From Arthrobacter sp. S41 (GTDB lineage Bacteria > Actinomycetota > Actinomycetes > Actinomycetales > Micrococcaceae), in the NCBI RefSeq assembly GCF_004320535.1, contig NZ_SIHY01000001.1:62001-126000 (forward strand): DNA of 64,000 nt, in the 5' to 3' direction. A program made the translations under genes and the position numbers. The notes under the pieces were generated by a model, which did no database searches, had not been told where the DNA came from, and saw only the letters and a list, made by a program, of their open reading frames with translations. Positions 9,347-16,901 of the stretch are shown here, piece after piece (positions within the stretch are counted from its first letter, which is position 1; the number at the start of each line of letters is the position of its first letter).

Positions 9347-9735
9347 GCAGCATTTACGACTTTCCCAAAGTGCCTTCGCCTTACCCAGACAAAACGCCTT
9401 GGTATGACCTTTCGAGCCTAACCGTGAATGGTTGGGCAGGGGACGGGCGAACGTTCGTTTTCCTTGCAAAGATTGAAGATAACCAAATCAGTTTCTATCT
9501 GCGCACAAGGTACGGAACAAGCAACGTCGTAGTAACTGATTTACCGACCGAGCTACGGCCACCGTTCCAGCTGGTGTTCAATGCGTATCTAGCGATCAAC
9601 GAGTCTGGCTATTCTTGCTTATTCACGCCTGACGGCAAGGTTCAGATTTGGGTTTCAGGCAACGACTATTCGCGGGTTGCTAACGGCAGTCTTCTAAACC
9701 TAGTTGTCGAATCAACATATGCGCGGAGGGTGTGA
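9343..9735 (+). CDS. Small tail-tip protein, tandem family member C
   Basis: 130 residues from the ATG at 9343, which overlaps the previous stop as ATGA. The open frame extends to an earlier ATG at 9256, but the overlap and the family opening (SPYPDKTPWYDLS close to the N-terminus) favour 9343. It is paralogous to the preceding gene and ends in TYARRV. Probable structural tail-tip component. Confidence 0.6.
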   Translation: MSSIYDFPKVPSPYPDKTPWYDLSSLTVNGWAGDGRTFVFLAKIEDNQISFYLRTRYGTSNVVVTDLPTELRPPFQLVFNAYLAINESGYSCLFTPDGKVQIWVSGNDYSRVANGSLLNLVVESTYARRV

Positions 9736-10139
9736 TGACAGTGTTACCCGGTCAGCCGTACCCTGACCGCCCAGCCTGGGAAGACCTTTCGCCGATGCTA
9801 TTCAACGGTTGGGGCGTGCCTGGGGAGGCCCAGAATTTACAGGCTTTCGTTGATGGGAACACTGTCACGATTTTTGGACGAGTGCAGATCGGCGCCAGCA
9901 CGCATGCAATGGTAATACCAGAACATATGGAGCCGATACGACAAGCTTCGTTGGACGCGCTTATCTTGCGCGGGCCAACATGCCAAATGGAAATTCGAAC
10001 GCATCCAAGCAATGGTCGGTGGAATTTGTTCCTGTCTGGTTACGCACTGAATCTGAGTGGCGCAGAAATGTTAGAAAAGTACGCAGGTATGTACGTCTCA
10101 ATTAGGGGCAGCTATCCGCGTAGGATGCCTACGACCTAG
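9732..10139 (+). CDS. Small tail-tip protein, tandem family member D
   Basis: 135 residues from GTG 9732 (GTGA overlap with the previous stop) or the ATG three bases later. It matches member A along its whole length (PYPD, WEDLS, GWGVPG, VTIFGRVQIG, YPRR). The order A-B-C-D therefore pairs as A/D outside and B/C inside. Probable tail-tip or receptor-binding component. Confidence 0.6.
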   Translation: MMTVLPGQPYPDRPAWEDLSPMLFNGWGVPGEAQNLQAFVDGNTVTIFGRVQIGASTHAMVIPEHMEPIRQASLDALILRGPTCQMEIRTHPSNGRWNLFLSGYALNLSGAEMLEKYAGMYVSIRGSYPRRMPTT

Positions 10140-10147
10140 GAGGCTTT

Positions 10148-10618
10148 TTGCGTCTACAGCAACCGATCTACGTCAAAAAGCCTGTGAAGTCTATCCGGCT
10201 TAGGATCACAGCTACCGACGTTCCTGAATCGTCATCTGTGCTGATTACCGACGTGCAACTACAAGCCGGAGAGCTAGCAACTGGCGTAGTACCCAACGCG
10301 CTAGAAGCCGGAACGAAACAGCTCGGCAAACAATACCGCAACGGGGTAGTCAACAATCGAATGACCCTAGTAGCCCTATCTAATGCCGACGCTGCAGCGC
10401 CCGTACGCATGCGAGTCATCAACGCCAAAGGTGAAACCCGCATCGGCTCCTACCGTTACGGCAAACTAAACGGCACGGCAGTAACCGACGCACGCCAACA
10501 CCTAGCGTCGAAAGGTTGGGGAAGACCGCCAACAATCACCGAGCGGTCAAACCTCAACCTAGAAGCATTCGCGACCGGTCGCCTACACTTGCGCCTCGCC
10601 TGGAACGAAAGAGAATGA
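10148..10618 (+). CDS. Minor tail protein
   Basis: 156 residues. The start is TTG 10148, fixed by an excellent AGGAGG at 10138-10143. The first 45 residues (VKKPVKSIRLRITATD, then SSVLITDVQLQAGE) match the N-terminal block of the gene at 7759, which is the last part of a carbohydrate-binding-like domain. Here no first half lies upstream. The rest (GKQYRNGVVNNRM to HLRLAWNERE) is not recognised. Its stop overlaps the start of the GH18-like gene (ATGA). Confidence 0.55.
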   Translation: MRLQQPIYVKKPVKSIRLRITATDVPESSSVLITDVQLQAGELATGVVPNALEAGTKQLGKQYRNGVVNNRMTLVALSNADAAAPVRMRVINAKGETRIGSYRYGKLNGTAVTDARQHLASKGWGRPPTITERSNLNLEAFATGRLHLRLAWNERE

Positions 10619-12693
10619 TGACACCAAACGTTTGGGTATGGGTCGGGCTTAGCTGGACCGAGCGAATCCGCATGGTTCTAGAGAACTACGGCGACCGGCT
10701 GACCGATGTATCAATCTTCGGTTGGCGGGTCGGCTCCAACGGGGCGCTAGAACAAACCTTTGACCCGTCACTGTTGGATGTGTACCGGGCTAAATGGCCT
10801 CACCTACGCTTCTGGCTGTGCTTCAGGAACGACGGCGTAGGCTCAGTGTTTACGGCTCTACGGAACGACGAAACCGCCCGCGCACGGCTCATGTCTGACC
10901 TTGGCGACGTGATCGACGCTCACCCTTGGCTACACGGTATCGACATTGACCTAGAGCAAGGCGGGGCGGCATCCAACAACGTTGCCGCTGAAGCCTTGTT
11001 CAAACAGGTTGCTGACCTCGCGCACGGGCGAAACATGCAAGCCTCGGCAGCTCTACCCGCACTAACCTCCACCGGCTCAGTTGGTGGAGAAGACTGGGTG
11101 CGCTACAAGCAGCTCGGCGCGCTCATGGATCACGTTTCGATCATGTCCTATGACTTCGCCTGGTCAGGTTCAGCGCCCGGCCCGGTGTCGCCCGGCTTCT
11201 GGTTGGAAGAGGTTTACAACTGGGCGAGTTCACAAATCACCCCGTCAAAAATCAGTATGGGCTTACCGCTCTACGCCTACTTCTGGTCAATCCATGACTA
11301 CCCCGAATCGTGGGGCGCGACACGGCGAGGCATTTCAGGAACGTATTACAGTGCTTGGCAATACTTTTCAGGCTCTCGCGCATGGTCAGACTCAGGAACG
11401 CATTACCCTATCGGCTGGGTAGCGTACCGGGATTCGTTGAGCATGAGCGCGTGGGGTTTCTTGGATTGCTACGACTGGAAAGAGCCGACCCAATGGGAAG
11501 ACTCAAGCGGTGTCTTCTCAGGCGTGTTTGCTAACCGTGAATACGCCGTACGCTACGGGCTACCGGCTGGCGTTCCTCAATGGTCAGTCTCAGATAACTC
11601 GGTTGGCTCAAGCTATGTTGACTATGAGTTCAACGCTGAACCGGTCATTGCATCGAACGGTGACACTGTTTCGCCGAAAGTTGGTTACACGTTGACCGCC
11701 GAAATAATTCAGCGCGAACCAGTAGCCGCAACAATCATTGATGACTATGCCACTTCAACCCAACAGTTGAACGCCGTTTACACTCAACCATCTGGCGCAT
11801 GGGCTTACCAAGCCGTCACGTCAAGCTACAACCAATATCGGGGAACTGGCACGCTACGGTTCGGCAACGACTTTGGCGCGCAATCGCTCTACGCCATGGC
11901 ACGATTCCAGTTCGCAACCGCTGGCCGGTTCAGTGTCACCTCGCAAGGAATTACCGCTGAACTATCCAGCGCGGGCGAACTGAAGCTGTTGCGCGGCTCA
12001 ACCGTGTTGGCAACGAAACAGTTCGGCGCGCAGGTTGTCGGCGGCGCAGCGCAGGTTGGCCGGTGCGTACTCGGTTTACGAGTGCGCGAAAACAGTGCCC
12101 GCGTGTACTTCTCGCAGGCAGAAACAAGCATCCCGTTACAGCTAGAAGTCACCACAACGCCACCGGGCGGGCCGACAGAGTTTAGTTCAACCGGCATCGC
12201 TTGGATTGATCACGCCTACCTTGGAGACGGCTGGTGGTATCAACCCCGCGAAGCCGTGGAAGTCACTGTCAACGGTGTGTCAAAAGTGTTGGGGCGTATC
12301 GAACGAACCGGCGTTACATGGGATGACAAGAACCGGTTCAAGCCAGATTCCGACGTAGAAGAATCCACAACACGCGAAACCGGGCTATCCCTCGACTGGG
12401 TTTACGCACATTGGAAAGACCTGCCAATAACGACCGGAGTCAACACCACGTATCGAGTCCGACCTCTCGACCATGACCTTTGGCTAGGTCGGCTCATGGC
12501 GTTGGACCGTGACGGGGCAAGCATCGTTTACTTCACCGACGCAACAACGATCACCCATTGGCGCGGTCGCGCTGTCCTTGACTGGGGCTTGCAGGGCATT
12601 GCCCTGTGGTCGCTCGGTCAAGAAGACATGCGACTATACGAAACCCTTGAGGGCGGGCTACTGCCAGCCAACACGAAACGACTAGACGAATAA
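10615..12693 (+). CDS. Tail-associated GH18 (chitinase-like) glycoside hydrolase protein
   Basis: 692 residues. The start is ATG 10615, overlapping the previous stop; ATG 10618 is equally possible. Residues about 1-310 follow the GH18 barrel: the HGIDIDLEQG motif at 108-117 provides the DxDxE signature, D110-D112-E114, with E114 as the expected acid/base. SIMSYDFAW and the ISMGLPLYAYFW strand are also typical. The usual Trp before the Glu is Leu here. The C-terminal ~380 residues look like beta-rich modules. In the tail operon it probably cleaves or binds a beta-1,4 N-acetylhexosamine polymer of the cell wall or capsule during adsorption. Confidence 0.75.
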   Translation: MMTPNVWVWVGLSWTERIRMVLENYGDRLTDVSIFGWRVGSNGALEQTFDPSLLDVYRAKWPHLRFWLCFRNDGVGSVFTALRNDETARARLMSDLGDVIDAHPWLHGIDIDLEQGGAASNNVAAEALFKQVADLAHGRNMQASAALPALTSTGSVGGEDWVRYKQLGALMDHVSIMSYDFAWSGSAPGPVSPGFWLEEVYNWASSQITPSKISMGLPLYAYFWSIHDYPESWGATRRGISGTYYSAWQYFSGSRAWSDSGTHYPIGWVAYRDSLSMSAWGFLDCYDWKEPTQWEDSSGVFSGVFANREYAVRYGLPAGVPQWSVSDNSVGSSYVDYEFNAEPVIASNGDTVSPKVGYTLTAEIIQREPVAATIIDDYATSTQQLNAVYTQPSGAWAYQAVTSSYNQYRGTGTLRFGNDFGAQSLYAMARFQFATAGRFSVTSQGITAELSSAGELKLLRGSTVLATKQFGAQVVGGAAQVGRCVLGLRVRENSARVYFSQAETSIPLQLEVTTTPPGGPTEFSSTGIAWIDHAYLGDGWWYQPREAVEVTVNGVSKVLGRIERTGVTWDDKNRFKPDSDVEESTTRETGLSLDWVYAHWKDLPITTGVNTTYRVRPLDHDLWLGRLMALDRDGASIVYFTDATTITHWRGRAVLDWGLQGIALWSLGQEDMRLYETLEGGLLPANTKRLDE

Positions 12694-12700
12694 AGGCGAA

Positions 12701-13030
12701 ATGCTATACACAATTTCGACCGCGATAATCGAAGCCGACGAACCTCGAAAGGCTTTGATTTCCGAACCGATTATCTTGGCGATACTGACTCTTTTCGGGG
12801 TAATCGTCACAGCTTACCTAACCTACTTAGGCGTAAAGGCCAAGGTTGACCGGGAACAGCAAGACTCAGACCGGGCGCGTATGAAAGCCCTTGAAGATCG
12901 TTTGGACGATACCGAGCGCCGAAACGTCGGCTTGTGGGCTTACTGCCGGGCACTCATTGACCATATTTATAAAGGTGGAGGCGCACCGCCGCCAGACCCG
13001 CCCCACACGATCAAAGACCTATTCGACTAG
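12701..13030 (+). CDS. Small membrane protein with one TM helix and coiled coil (possible holin partner)
   Basis: 109 residues. An N-terminal hydrophobic helix (about 23-44, IILAILTLFGVIVTAYLTYL) is followed by a charged coiled coil (about 48-78) and a Pro-rich stretch (GGGAPPPDPP). This layout is common for small membrane proteins next to endolysin genes in actinophages. Whether it acts as a holin, antiholin or structural protein cannot be told from sequence. It starts eight bases after the GH18-like gene and is followed at once by a terminator. Confidence 0.55.
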   Translation: MLYTISTAIIEADEPRKALISEPIILAILTLFGVIVTAYLTYLGVKAKVDREQQDSDRARMKALEDRLDDTERRNVGLWAYCRALIDHIYKGGGAPPPDPPHTIKDLFD

Positions 13031-13052
13031 ACCGTTCACGCGGTCTTTTTTT
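13029..13052 (+). terminator. Intrinsic terminator at end of tail operon
   Basis: AGACCG (13029-13034) pairs with CGGTCT (13041-13046), followed by six more T. It overlaps the stop codon of the preceding gene and would end the long tail transcript. Confidence 0.8.
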
Positions 13053-13118
13053 ATGCCCTGACGCAAACGCGCCGGGGCTTTTCTTATGCCCAAAACAGGG
13101 CAGAAAGTGAGTTCGAAA
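13053..13118 (+). repeat. Duplicated leader, copy 1 (before endolysin)
   Basis: The ~70 bases before the endolysin start match those before the gene at 14485: a shared 'GGGGCTTTTC' and a small hairpin GCCC-AAAACA-GGGC at 13089-13102. Both leaders run directly into ATGGCT. This alignment places the endolysin start at 13119 rather than at the ATG 13086, which falls inside the hairpin. Confidence 0.6.
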
Positions 13119-13967
13119 ATGGCTGTTTCTCGCCTCGGCTGGGATTTGCTAGAGCCAACATCTACCCGCCTTGTGAGCTTCAAATGGATCACCGGCAAGG
13201 TTCGAACCGGTGACGGTCAAGTAATCCTGGACTACCTGTGCGAACGCTTCAATTCTGAGGTTGAACCAATCGTCAAGGGCTGGTCTTGGGGCTACGCAAA
13301 GCGCGACGTACGCGAAGCCTCGGGCATCCCTTCCGAACATCAGACCGGTTGGGCGATAGACATTAACGCCCCAGTCCACGGCCTCGGACTTGTGAACACT
13401 TTCAGCAACTCTGATGAATCTGCCATTCATCGAATCCTGAAGGACTTGGGCGGGGCGGTTCGTTGGGGCGGTGACTACGGAGGCCGCAAGGATGAAATGC
13501 ACTTTGAGCTTCAGGGCGGGCTTGCCCTTCTGAAGCGTGTTGCCGACAAGATTCGCGCCGGTTCTTCCCTTGGCTCGGTAACCCCGCAAGCGTCGAAGCC
13601 AAAGCCAGCCCCTAAGCCAGCTTCGACCCGCCCAACCGATTACGCGAAGCTCGCGACCGATGGAAAGTTTGGCAAACAGTCCGTTGAGGCGGCCCAAATC
13701 CTTATGTCGCAGATCGGCCTTTACGAACGGGCGATTGACGGCGAGCTTGGCGAATACACATGGAAGGCGTTGCAAGAGTGGCTGACCGGCCTCGGCCACT
13801 ATGGCCGGGCTATCGACGGCAAGCCAGGCTATTACACCTACCTCGCCTTGCAACAGTTCCTACGCAAGAAGGGTCTCTACCCGGCTTCGAAGTGGTTGCT
13901 TGACGGCAAGTTTGGACCGGCGACTATTGCGGCGTTCCAAAAATATTTGAACACCCAACGCGGCTAA
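13119..13967 (+). CDS. Endolysin: M15 D,D/L,D-peptidase with peptidoglycan-binding repeats
   Basis: 282 residues. The N-terminal domain (about 1-140) has the M15/VanY zinc-peptidase signature SEHQTGWAID, giving H74 and D81, and the second ligand in DEMHFEL (H128). It should cut the peptide stems of the host wall. A linker rich in Pro/Lys/Ala (about 150-175) leads to two or three peptidoglycan-binding units, seen as DGKFG-x-Q, IDGELGEYTWKALQ, IDGKPGYYTYLALQ and DGKFGPATIAAFQ. The start was chosen by comparison with the duplicated leader before 14485. The gene stands alone between two hairpins. Confidence 0.88.
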   Translation: MAVSRLGWDLLEPTSTRLVSFKWITGKVRTGDGQVILDYLCERFNSEVEPIVKGWSWGYAKRDVREASGIPSEHQTGWAIDINAPVHGLGLVNTFSNSDESAIHRILKDLGGAVRWGGDYGGRKDEMHFELQGGLALLKRVADKIRAGSSLGSVTPQASKPKPAPKPASTRPTDYAKLATDGKFGKQSVEAAQILMSQIGLYERAIDGELGEYTWKALQEWLTGLGHYGRAIDGKPGYYTYLALQQFLRKKGLYPASKWLLDGKFGPATIAAFQKYLNTQRG

Positions 13968-13985
13968 CAAGCCGTTTCCACTTGT

Positions 13986-14012
13986 GCCGCCCGTAACTGT
14001 TTCGCGGGCGGC
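13986..14012 (+). terminator. GC hairpin after endolysin
   Basis: GCCGCCCG (13986-13993) pairs with CGGGCGGC (14005-14012). There is no clean T-run, so it may act as a weak terminator or protect the 3' end of the messenger. Confidence 0.5.
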
Positions 14013-14044
14013 ATTCCTCAACCCTCAAACAGATTGGAGACCCA

Positions 14045-14371
14045 GTGAAGAACTGGACTCAACTTATCCCGGCCAATATCCGCAACGCGCTCTACATCGG
14101 CTTTGGTGTCCTATCGCTGGCACAGTCCGCGATTCTCGCCTATAGCGCAGCCGTTCAAACCCCGGCGCCTATTTGGGCTATCGGTGGCGGTGCTGTTCTC
14201 GGCGTGATTGGTGGCGCGTTCGGCTTCGTGGCAGCGGGCAACGTCGATGTGTCTAAGACGTTCGATGAAACGGTGAAGCAAGCCGCGCAGGACGCGAAGA
14301 CCGCTTACCCGATTCCTGGGGAGCACGCGGCAACTACCGCCGACCCTGAACGCTACAACGTCGACCAGTAG
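14045..14371 (+). CDS. Holin-like membrane protein
   Basis: 108 residues from GTG 14045 with GGAGA five bases upstream. Two hydrophobic segments (about 13-35 and 43-65) are separated by a short turn containing Pro, and the C-terminal tail is hydrophilic and acidic. This is the class II holin layout. It lies directly after the endolysin gene, so a role in permeabilising the membrane for lysis is likely. Homology to a named holin family is not claimed. Confidence 0.7.
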   Translation: MKNWTQLIPANIRNALYIGFGVLSLAQSAILAYSAAVQTPAPIWAIGGGAVLGVIGGAFGFVAAGNVDVSKTFDETVKQAAQDAKTAYPIPGEHAATTADPERYNVDQ

Positions 14372-14386
14372 CAACCCATAGTTTTC

Positions 14387-14414
14387 AGCCCGTTAGAAGC
14401 GATTCTGGCGGGCT
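14387..14414 (+). terminator. Hairpin terminator after holin-like gene
   Basis: AGCCCG (14387-14392) pairs with CGGGCT (14409-14414), followed by GTTT. Confidence 0.5.
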
Positions 14415-14484
14415 GTTTCATGCCTCGCGTCAACCGGCGCGGGGCTTTTCAACGCCCAAAAATGGGCAGAACGGAGCCAGCAGA
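14415..14484 (+). repeat. Duplicated leader, copy 2 (before orphan wall-binding gene)
   Basis: Matches the endolysin leader, including GGGGCTTTTC and the hairpin GCCC-AAAAAT-GGGC at 14452-14465, and ends in the same ATGGCT start context. It suggests that the leader and the following wall-binding module were duplicated together. Confidence 0.6.
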
Positions 14485-14883
14485 ATGGCTTACCCAGCAA
14501 CCGCTATCGTGCAAGACGCCGTATGGAACGCGAGCGCAACCAAGTATTCAGAAACCACTCACGCCCTTCAGGTGGAGATGCGCAAGAAAGGCTACTACAC
14601 AACCGCCTACCTTCTTGATGGAAAGTTTGGACCAGCCACTATCAAGGCGTGGCAGCGCTACATGCGCGACTATGGCCGCTACGAAGGCAAATACACCGGC
14701 GCGATTGATGGCGAGGTGAAGGGAATGACCATTTCGGCCGCATACAGCTTCTTAGCTCCAGACGGTGGCAACGCTTGGGGAGTGATCTATAACTACAATC
14801 TCAACCCGCAGATCATTTTCCCTGAGTACAGCACAACCCTAGCTTGGCAGAAGTTCTTGAACTACCGCCGAAACAAGGCCTAG
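14485..14883 (+). CDS. Orphan peptidoglycan-binding protein of the lysis cassette
   Basis: 132 residues with no catalytic domain. It contains a clear peptidoglycan-binding unit at about residues 25-60 (RKKGYYT, DGKFGPATIKAWQRYM) and an AIDGEVKGMT repeat, both close to the C-terminal repeats of the endolysin at 13119. It probably arose by duplication of the endolysin wall-binding half. It might be a lysis accessory factor, a wall-bound protector of the lysogen, or a subunit that pairs with the endolysin. The terminator that follows closes the cassette. Confidence 0.65.
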   Translation: MAYPATAIVQDAVWNASATKYSETTHALQVEMRKKGYYTTAYLLDGKFGPATIKAWQRYMRDYGRYEGKYTGAIDGEVKGMTISAAYSFLAPDGGNAWGVIYNYNLNPQIIFPEYSTTLAWQKFLNYRRNKA

Positions 14884-14890
14884 TCACGAA

Positions 14891-14931
14891 AGCGCCCCGC
14901 ACGATCAAATGATCATGCGGGGCGCTTTTTT
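14891..14931. terminator. Strong terminator between convergent lysis and accessory operons
   Basis: AGCGCCCCGC at 14891-14900 pairs with GCGGGGCGCT at 14917-14926; an inner GATC/GATC pairing extends the stem. A T-run follows. It probably serves the forward lysis operon; the reverse operon ends just beyond at 14943. Confidence 0.85.
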
Positions 14932-14942
14932 GCGTTTAAGTT

Positions 14943-15422
14943 CTAGAAGTCTTGCAAGTTATCACGGGTGGCTTTTCCTGTTGCGCCATTAGTGGATGAA
15001 ACATGCACTTCCTTGAGAGCTGGCGTGTCATTGCCCGCCGTGAACATGATTGTATTCCCTAGAATATTCAATTCTTTTGTAGACCATTTGCCACCGCCGA
15101 CAGTGACACCGAGAATGCCTTTCGACTCTTCGCTCCACTCGGTGATGTAGTGGTGTGGCAACTTCTTATTGAACTGGTCGAAAGACGATTTACTGTTTCC
15201 GTTCAAAAACAGGTTGATCATGTCATCAGCCCATGCTTGCCCGGCATCCACCTTTTTCGTTTTGGTGGCACTAGGTGACTCTGCAGCCAACGCAGGGGCA
15301 AGGCTAGCCGACGCGCTAGGCGTGCTTGTGGCGCTCGGCGTAGCATCAGCCGACTGATTGCCCGCCGTGCACCCGGCAAGGGCTAGAGCAGCAACGAGAG
15401 CGAGCGGGGCAAGACGTTTCAA
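14943..15422 (-). CDS. Prophage-encoded lipoprotein
   Basis: 159 residues from TTG 15422 with GGAGG five bases upstream. The N-terminus is a lipoprotein signal (MKRLAPLALVAALALAGC) with lipobox LAGC at 15-18. A Ser/Thr/Ala/Pro-rich linker (about 25-58) leads to a ~95-residue outer domain with a DDMINLFLNG start. Surface lipoproteins expressed from prophages often change the host surface or block superinfection. That role is inferred from context, since the domain itself is not recognised. It is the last gene of the reverse accessory operon. Confidence 0.7.
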   Translation of the reverse strand: MKRLAPLALVAALALAGCTAGNQSADATPSATSTPSASASLAPALAAESPSATKTKKVDAGQAWADDMINLFLNGNSKSSFDQFNKKLPHHYITEWSEESKGILGVTVGGGKWSTKELNILGNTIMFTAGNDTPALKEVHVSSTNGATGKATRDNLQDF

Positions 15423-15470
15423 GATTCCTCCAAAAGTATTTGATTCAAGTCTATTAGTAGGGTCAGACGG

Positions 15471-15791
15471 TTAGACCCAATGAAAAGTTGCGGAAGGGTA
15501 ACGATCAATAACGCGGGCAGCAATCGCCAACCACCAACCGTTAGGCCGGTCGCCGTCACCTTCAGGGAACGACACCGAGTCGCCACCCTTCGCGACCTCA
15601 AGGCAAGACTCAAAATCAACGTCATGAGTTGCCCGCACATCTAACAGCGCTTCAAGTGCGCTCGGTCCAGGCGAATACTTACCCGATTCCCAACCCCGAA
15701 TAGTGCGGGGATTGATCGAAAGCTTTTCGCCGAGCTGATCAGCGGTCAAGCCAACCAAGCGGCGGGTTGCCGAAATCTGTTCAGGGGTCAT
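15471..15791 (-). CDS. HTH regulator, Aca2/DUF1870-like
   Basis: 106 residues. The N-terminal HTH (about 3-40) reads QISATRRLVGLTADQLGEKL then TIRGWESGKYSPGPSAL, the XRE/DUF1870 pattern in which the second helix ends in 'WESG'. The C-terminus (NGWWLAIAARVIDRYP) resembles the 'IGWRLSQSVAALY' end of Aca2, the autorepressor of anti-CRISPR operons; this comparison is from memory. It lies downstream of two genes for small acidic proteins, and a palindrome sits in the promoter region of that operon at 16503-16519. It most likely represses its own operon. Confidence 0.7.
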   Translation of the reverse strand: MTPEQISATRRLVGLTADQLGEKLSINPRTIRGWESGKYSPGPSALEALLDVRATHDVDFESCLEVAKGGDSVSFPEGDGDRPNGWWLAIAARVIDRYPSATFHWV

Positions 15792-15838
15792 CTGTTGTTC
15801 CTATAGGTATGGGCGAGGCTTGCGCCCCGCCCGGTCGG

Positions 15839-16108
15839 TTATGCGCGTCCGCGAAGTGCTTTGTCTACATCTTCTTGGACTCGGGCAATAGCTTCAATCG
15901 TCCAATGAAAACGCTCTTCGCAGATTCCGGCGAGCTCGTTCGCGTCAATATGGTCATTGAGTTCTGAGAAACTCTTGCATGAGTCTAGTTTCATCTCAGA
16001 GATTTCGGCGAGCGCTTGGGCTACGGCTTCAGCAATCTCGACTTCAGTTGGTGCGTAGTAGTGGTCTAGCTCGGTCTCTTCGAATGACGGGGTTACGTGG
16101 TCAGTCAT
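15839..16108 (-). CDS. Small acidic prophage protein (candidate anti-defence/moron)
   Basis: 89 residues from ATG 16108; a TTG four codons earlier is possible. It is strongly acidic and mainly alpha-helical in appearance (EVEIAEAVAQALAEISEM, ERFHWTIEAIARVQEDV). No known domain is recognised. It lies between the other small acidic gene and the Aca2-like regulator, probably in one transcript with both. Confidence 0.6.
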   Translation of the reverse strand: MTDHVTPSFEETELDHYYAPTEVEIAEAVAQALAEISEMKLDSCKSFSELNDHIDANELAGICEERFHWTIEAIARVQEDVDKALRGRA

Positions 16109-16183
16109 GGCGTGGCTCAATTCTTTGCGCGGGTGGCGGGTCTTGTGGAGGGTGGCGGGGCTTTCGCCCCGCCGTTCCTGCTT

Positions 16184-16441
16184 CTAGGCGACTACGGCAC
16201 AGTAAGCGATTTCAAGGGCTTCGCGGTAAGTGCCCGAGTAATTGACGTCCATGAAGATAACTTCCATAGCATCGTTCAGGTTGTGGCGGGTTTCAATGGT
16301 GTCGGCCATGAGTGCGTAGACCATGCGTTGCTCGGGTGTTCCGAAGCCTTCCATCTGCTGATCTAGCAAGACCATGCACGCGAAGAGTTGTTCGGTGGAT
16401 TGCTGAGCTACTTTGTCATTCAGCTTGTCTTTTGCGTTCAT
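16184..16441 (-). CDS. Small acidic prophage protein, first gene of reverse accessory operon
   Basis: 85 residues, net negative (about 13 acidic against 6 basic), probably helical (STEQLFACMVLLDQQMEGF, EQRMVYALMADTIETRHNL). No catalytic motif is seen. It is the promoter-proximal gene of the operon that continues into the 89-residue protein, the HTH regulator and the lipoprotein, with the palindrome about 60 bases upstream. Function is unknown; size, charge and operon position are what one sees for anti-CRISPR and other anti-defence genes. Confidence 0.6.
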   Translation of the reverse strand: MNAKDKLNDKVAQQSTEQLFACMVLLDQQMEGFGTPEQRMVYALMADTIETRHNLNDAMEVIFMDVNYSGTYREALEIAYCAVVA

Positions 16442-16901
16442 TTCGGTGTCTCGATTCCGGTCAACCTGGGGCTAGTTCCCCGTGGTTATGAAACTAGCTT
16501 AACACCCTATTTTAGGGTGCGCAAGTGTGTGAACCTCGAGATCAACCAAGTGTCCGATCCAGAGAAAAGGCTGATTCGCGGTAAATCGACCCTCATAAGT
16601 TGGTCTCAAGCAGCGTAAGTGGTTGCACGTGGCTTTTCTGAGTCCACTGGATACTCGACGTGCGGTTATGATGTACTCAATTGCTAGGTTCGTGAGTACT
16701 TGCCTAGGGCAGTAAATATTCAGATCGAGAGTTTGTGTGCCATGTGCTCATGATGGTTTCACATGGGGGCAATCGCCTTTGGGCGCGCAAGGCCAGGAAT
16801 GAGAGCATGGCAAATCGTTATCATCATCACCGCGTTTTTTGGTGCTTAGGGGAATTTCGGGTGCTAAGCTGGCGTTACCTATTAGGTAATGGTGATGCCT
16901 A
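16442..16901. other. Intergenic region between divergent accessory operons
   Basis: About 460 bases hold the promoter region of the reverse operon (palindrome at 16503) and the upstream region of the toxin-antitoxin pair. I see no convincing gene. The stretch from 16530 to 16880 shows no strong structure. Confidence 0.6.
16503..16519. promoter_or_regulatory. Perfect palindrome, probable operator of the reverse accessory operon
   Basis: CACCCTA-TTT-TAGGGTG lies 62 bases upstream of the first reverse gene. On the minus strand it falls between a TTGCGC and a TAAGCT spaced by exactly 17 bases, which would be weak -35 and -10 elements. An operator in that position would give simple repression, as expected for the HTH protein encoded in the operon. 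Confidence 0.5.
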
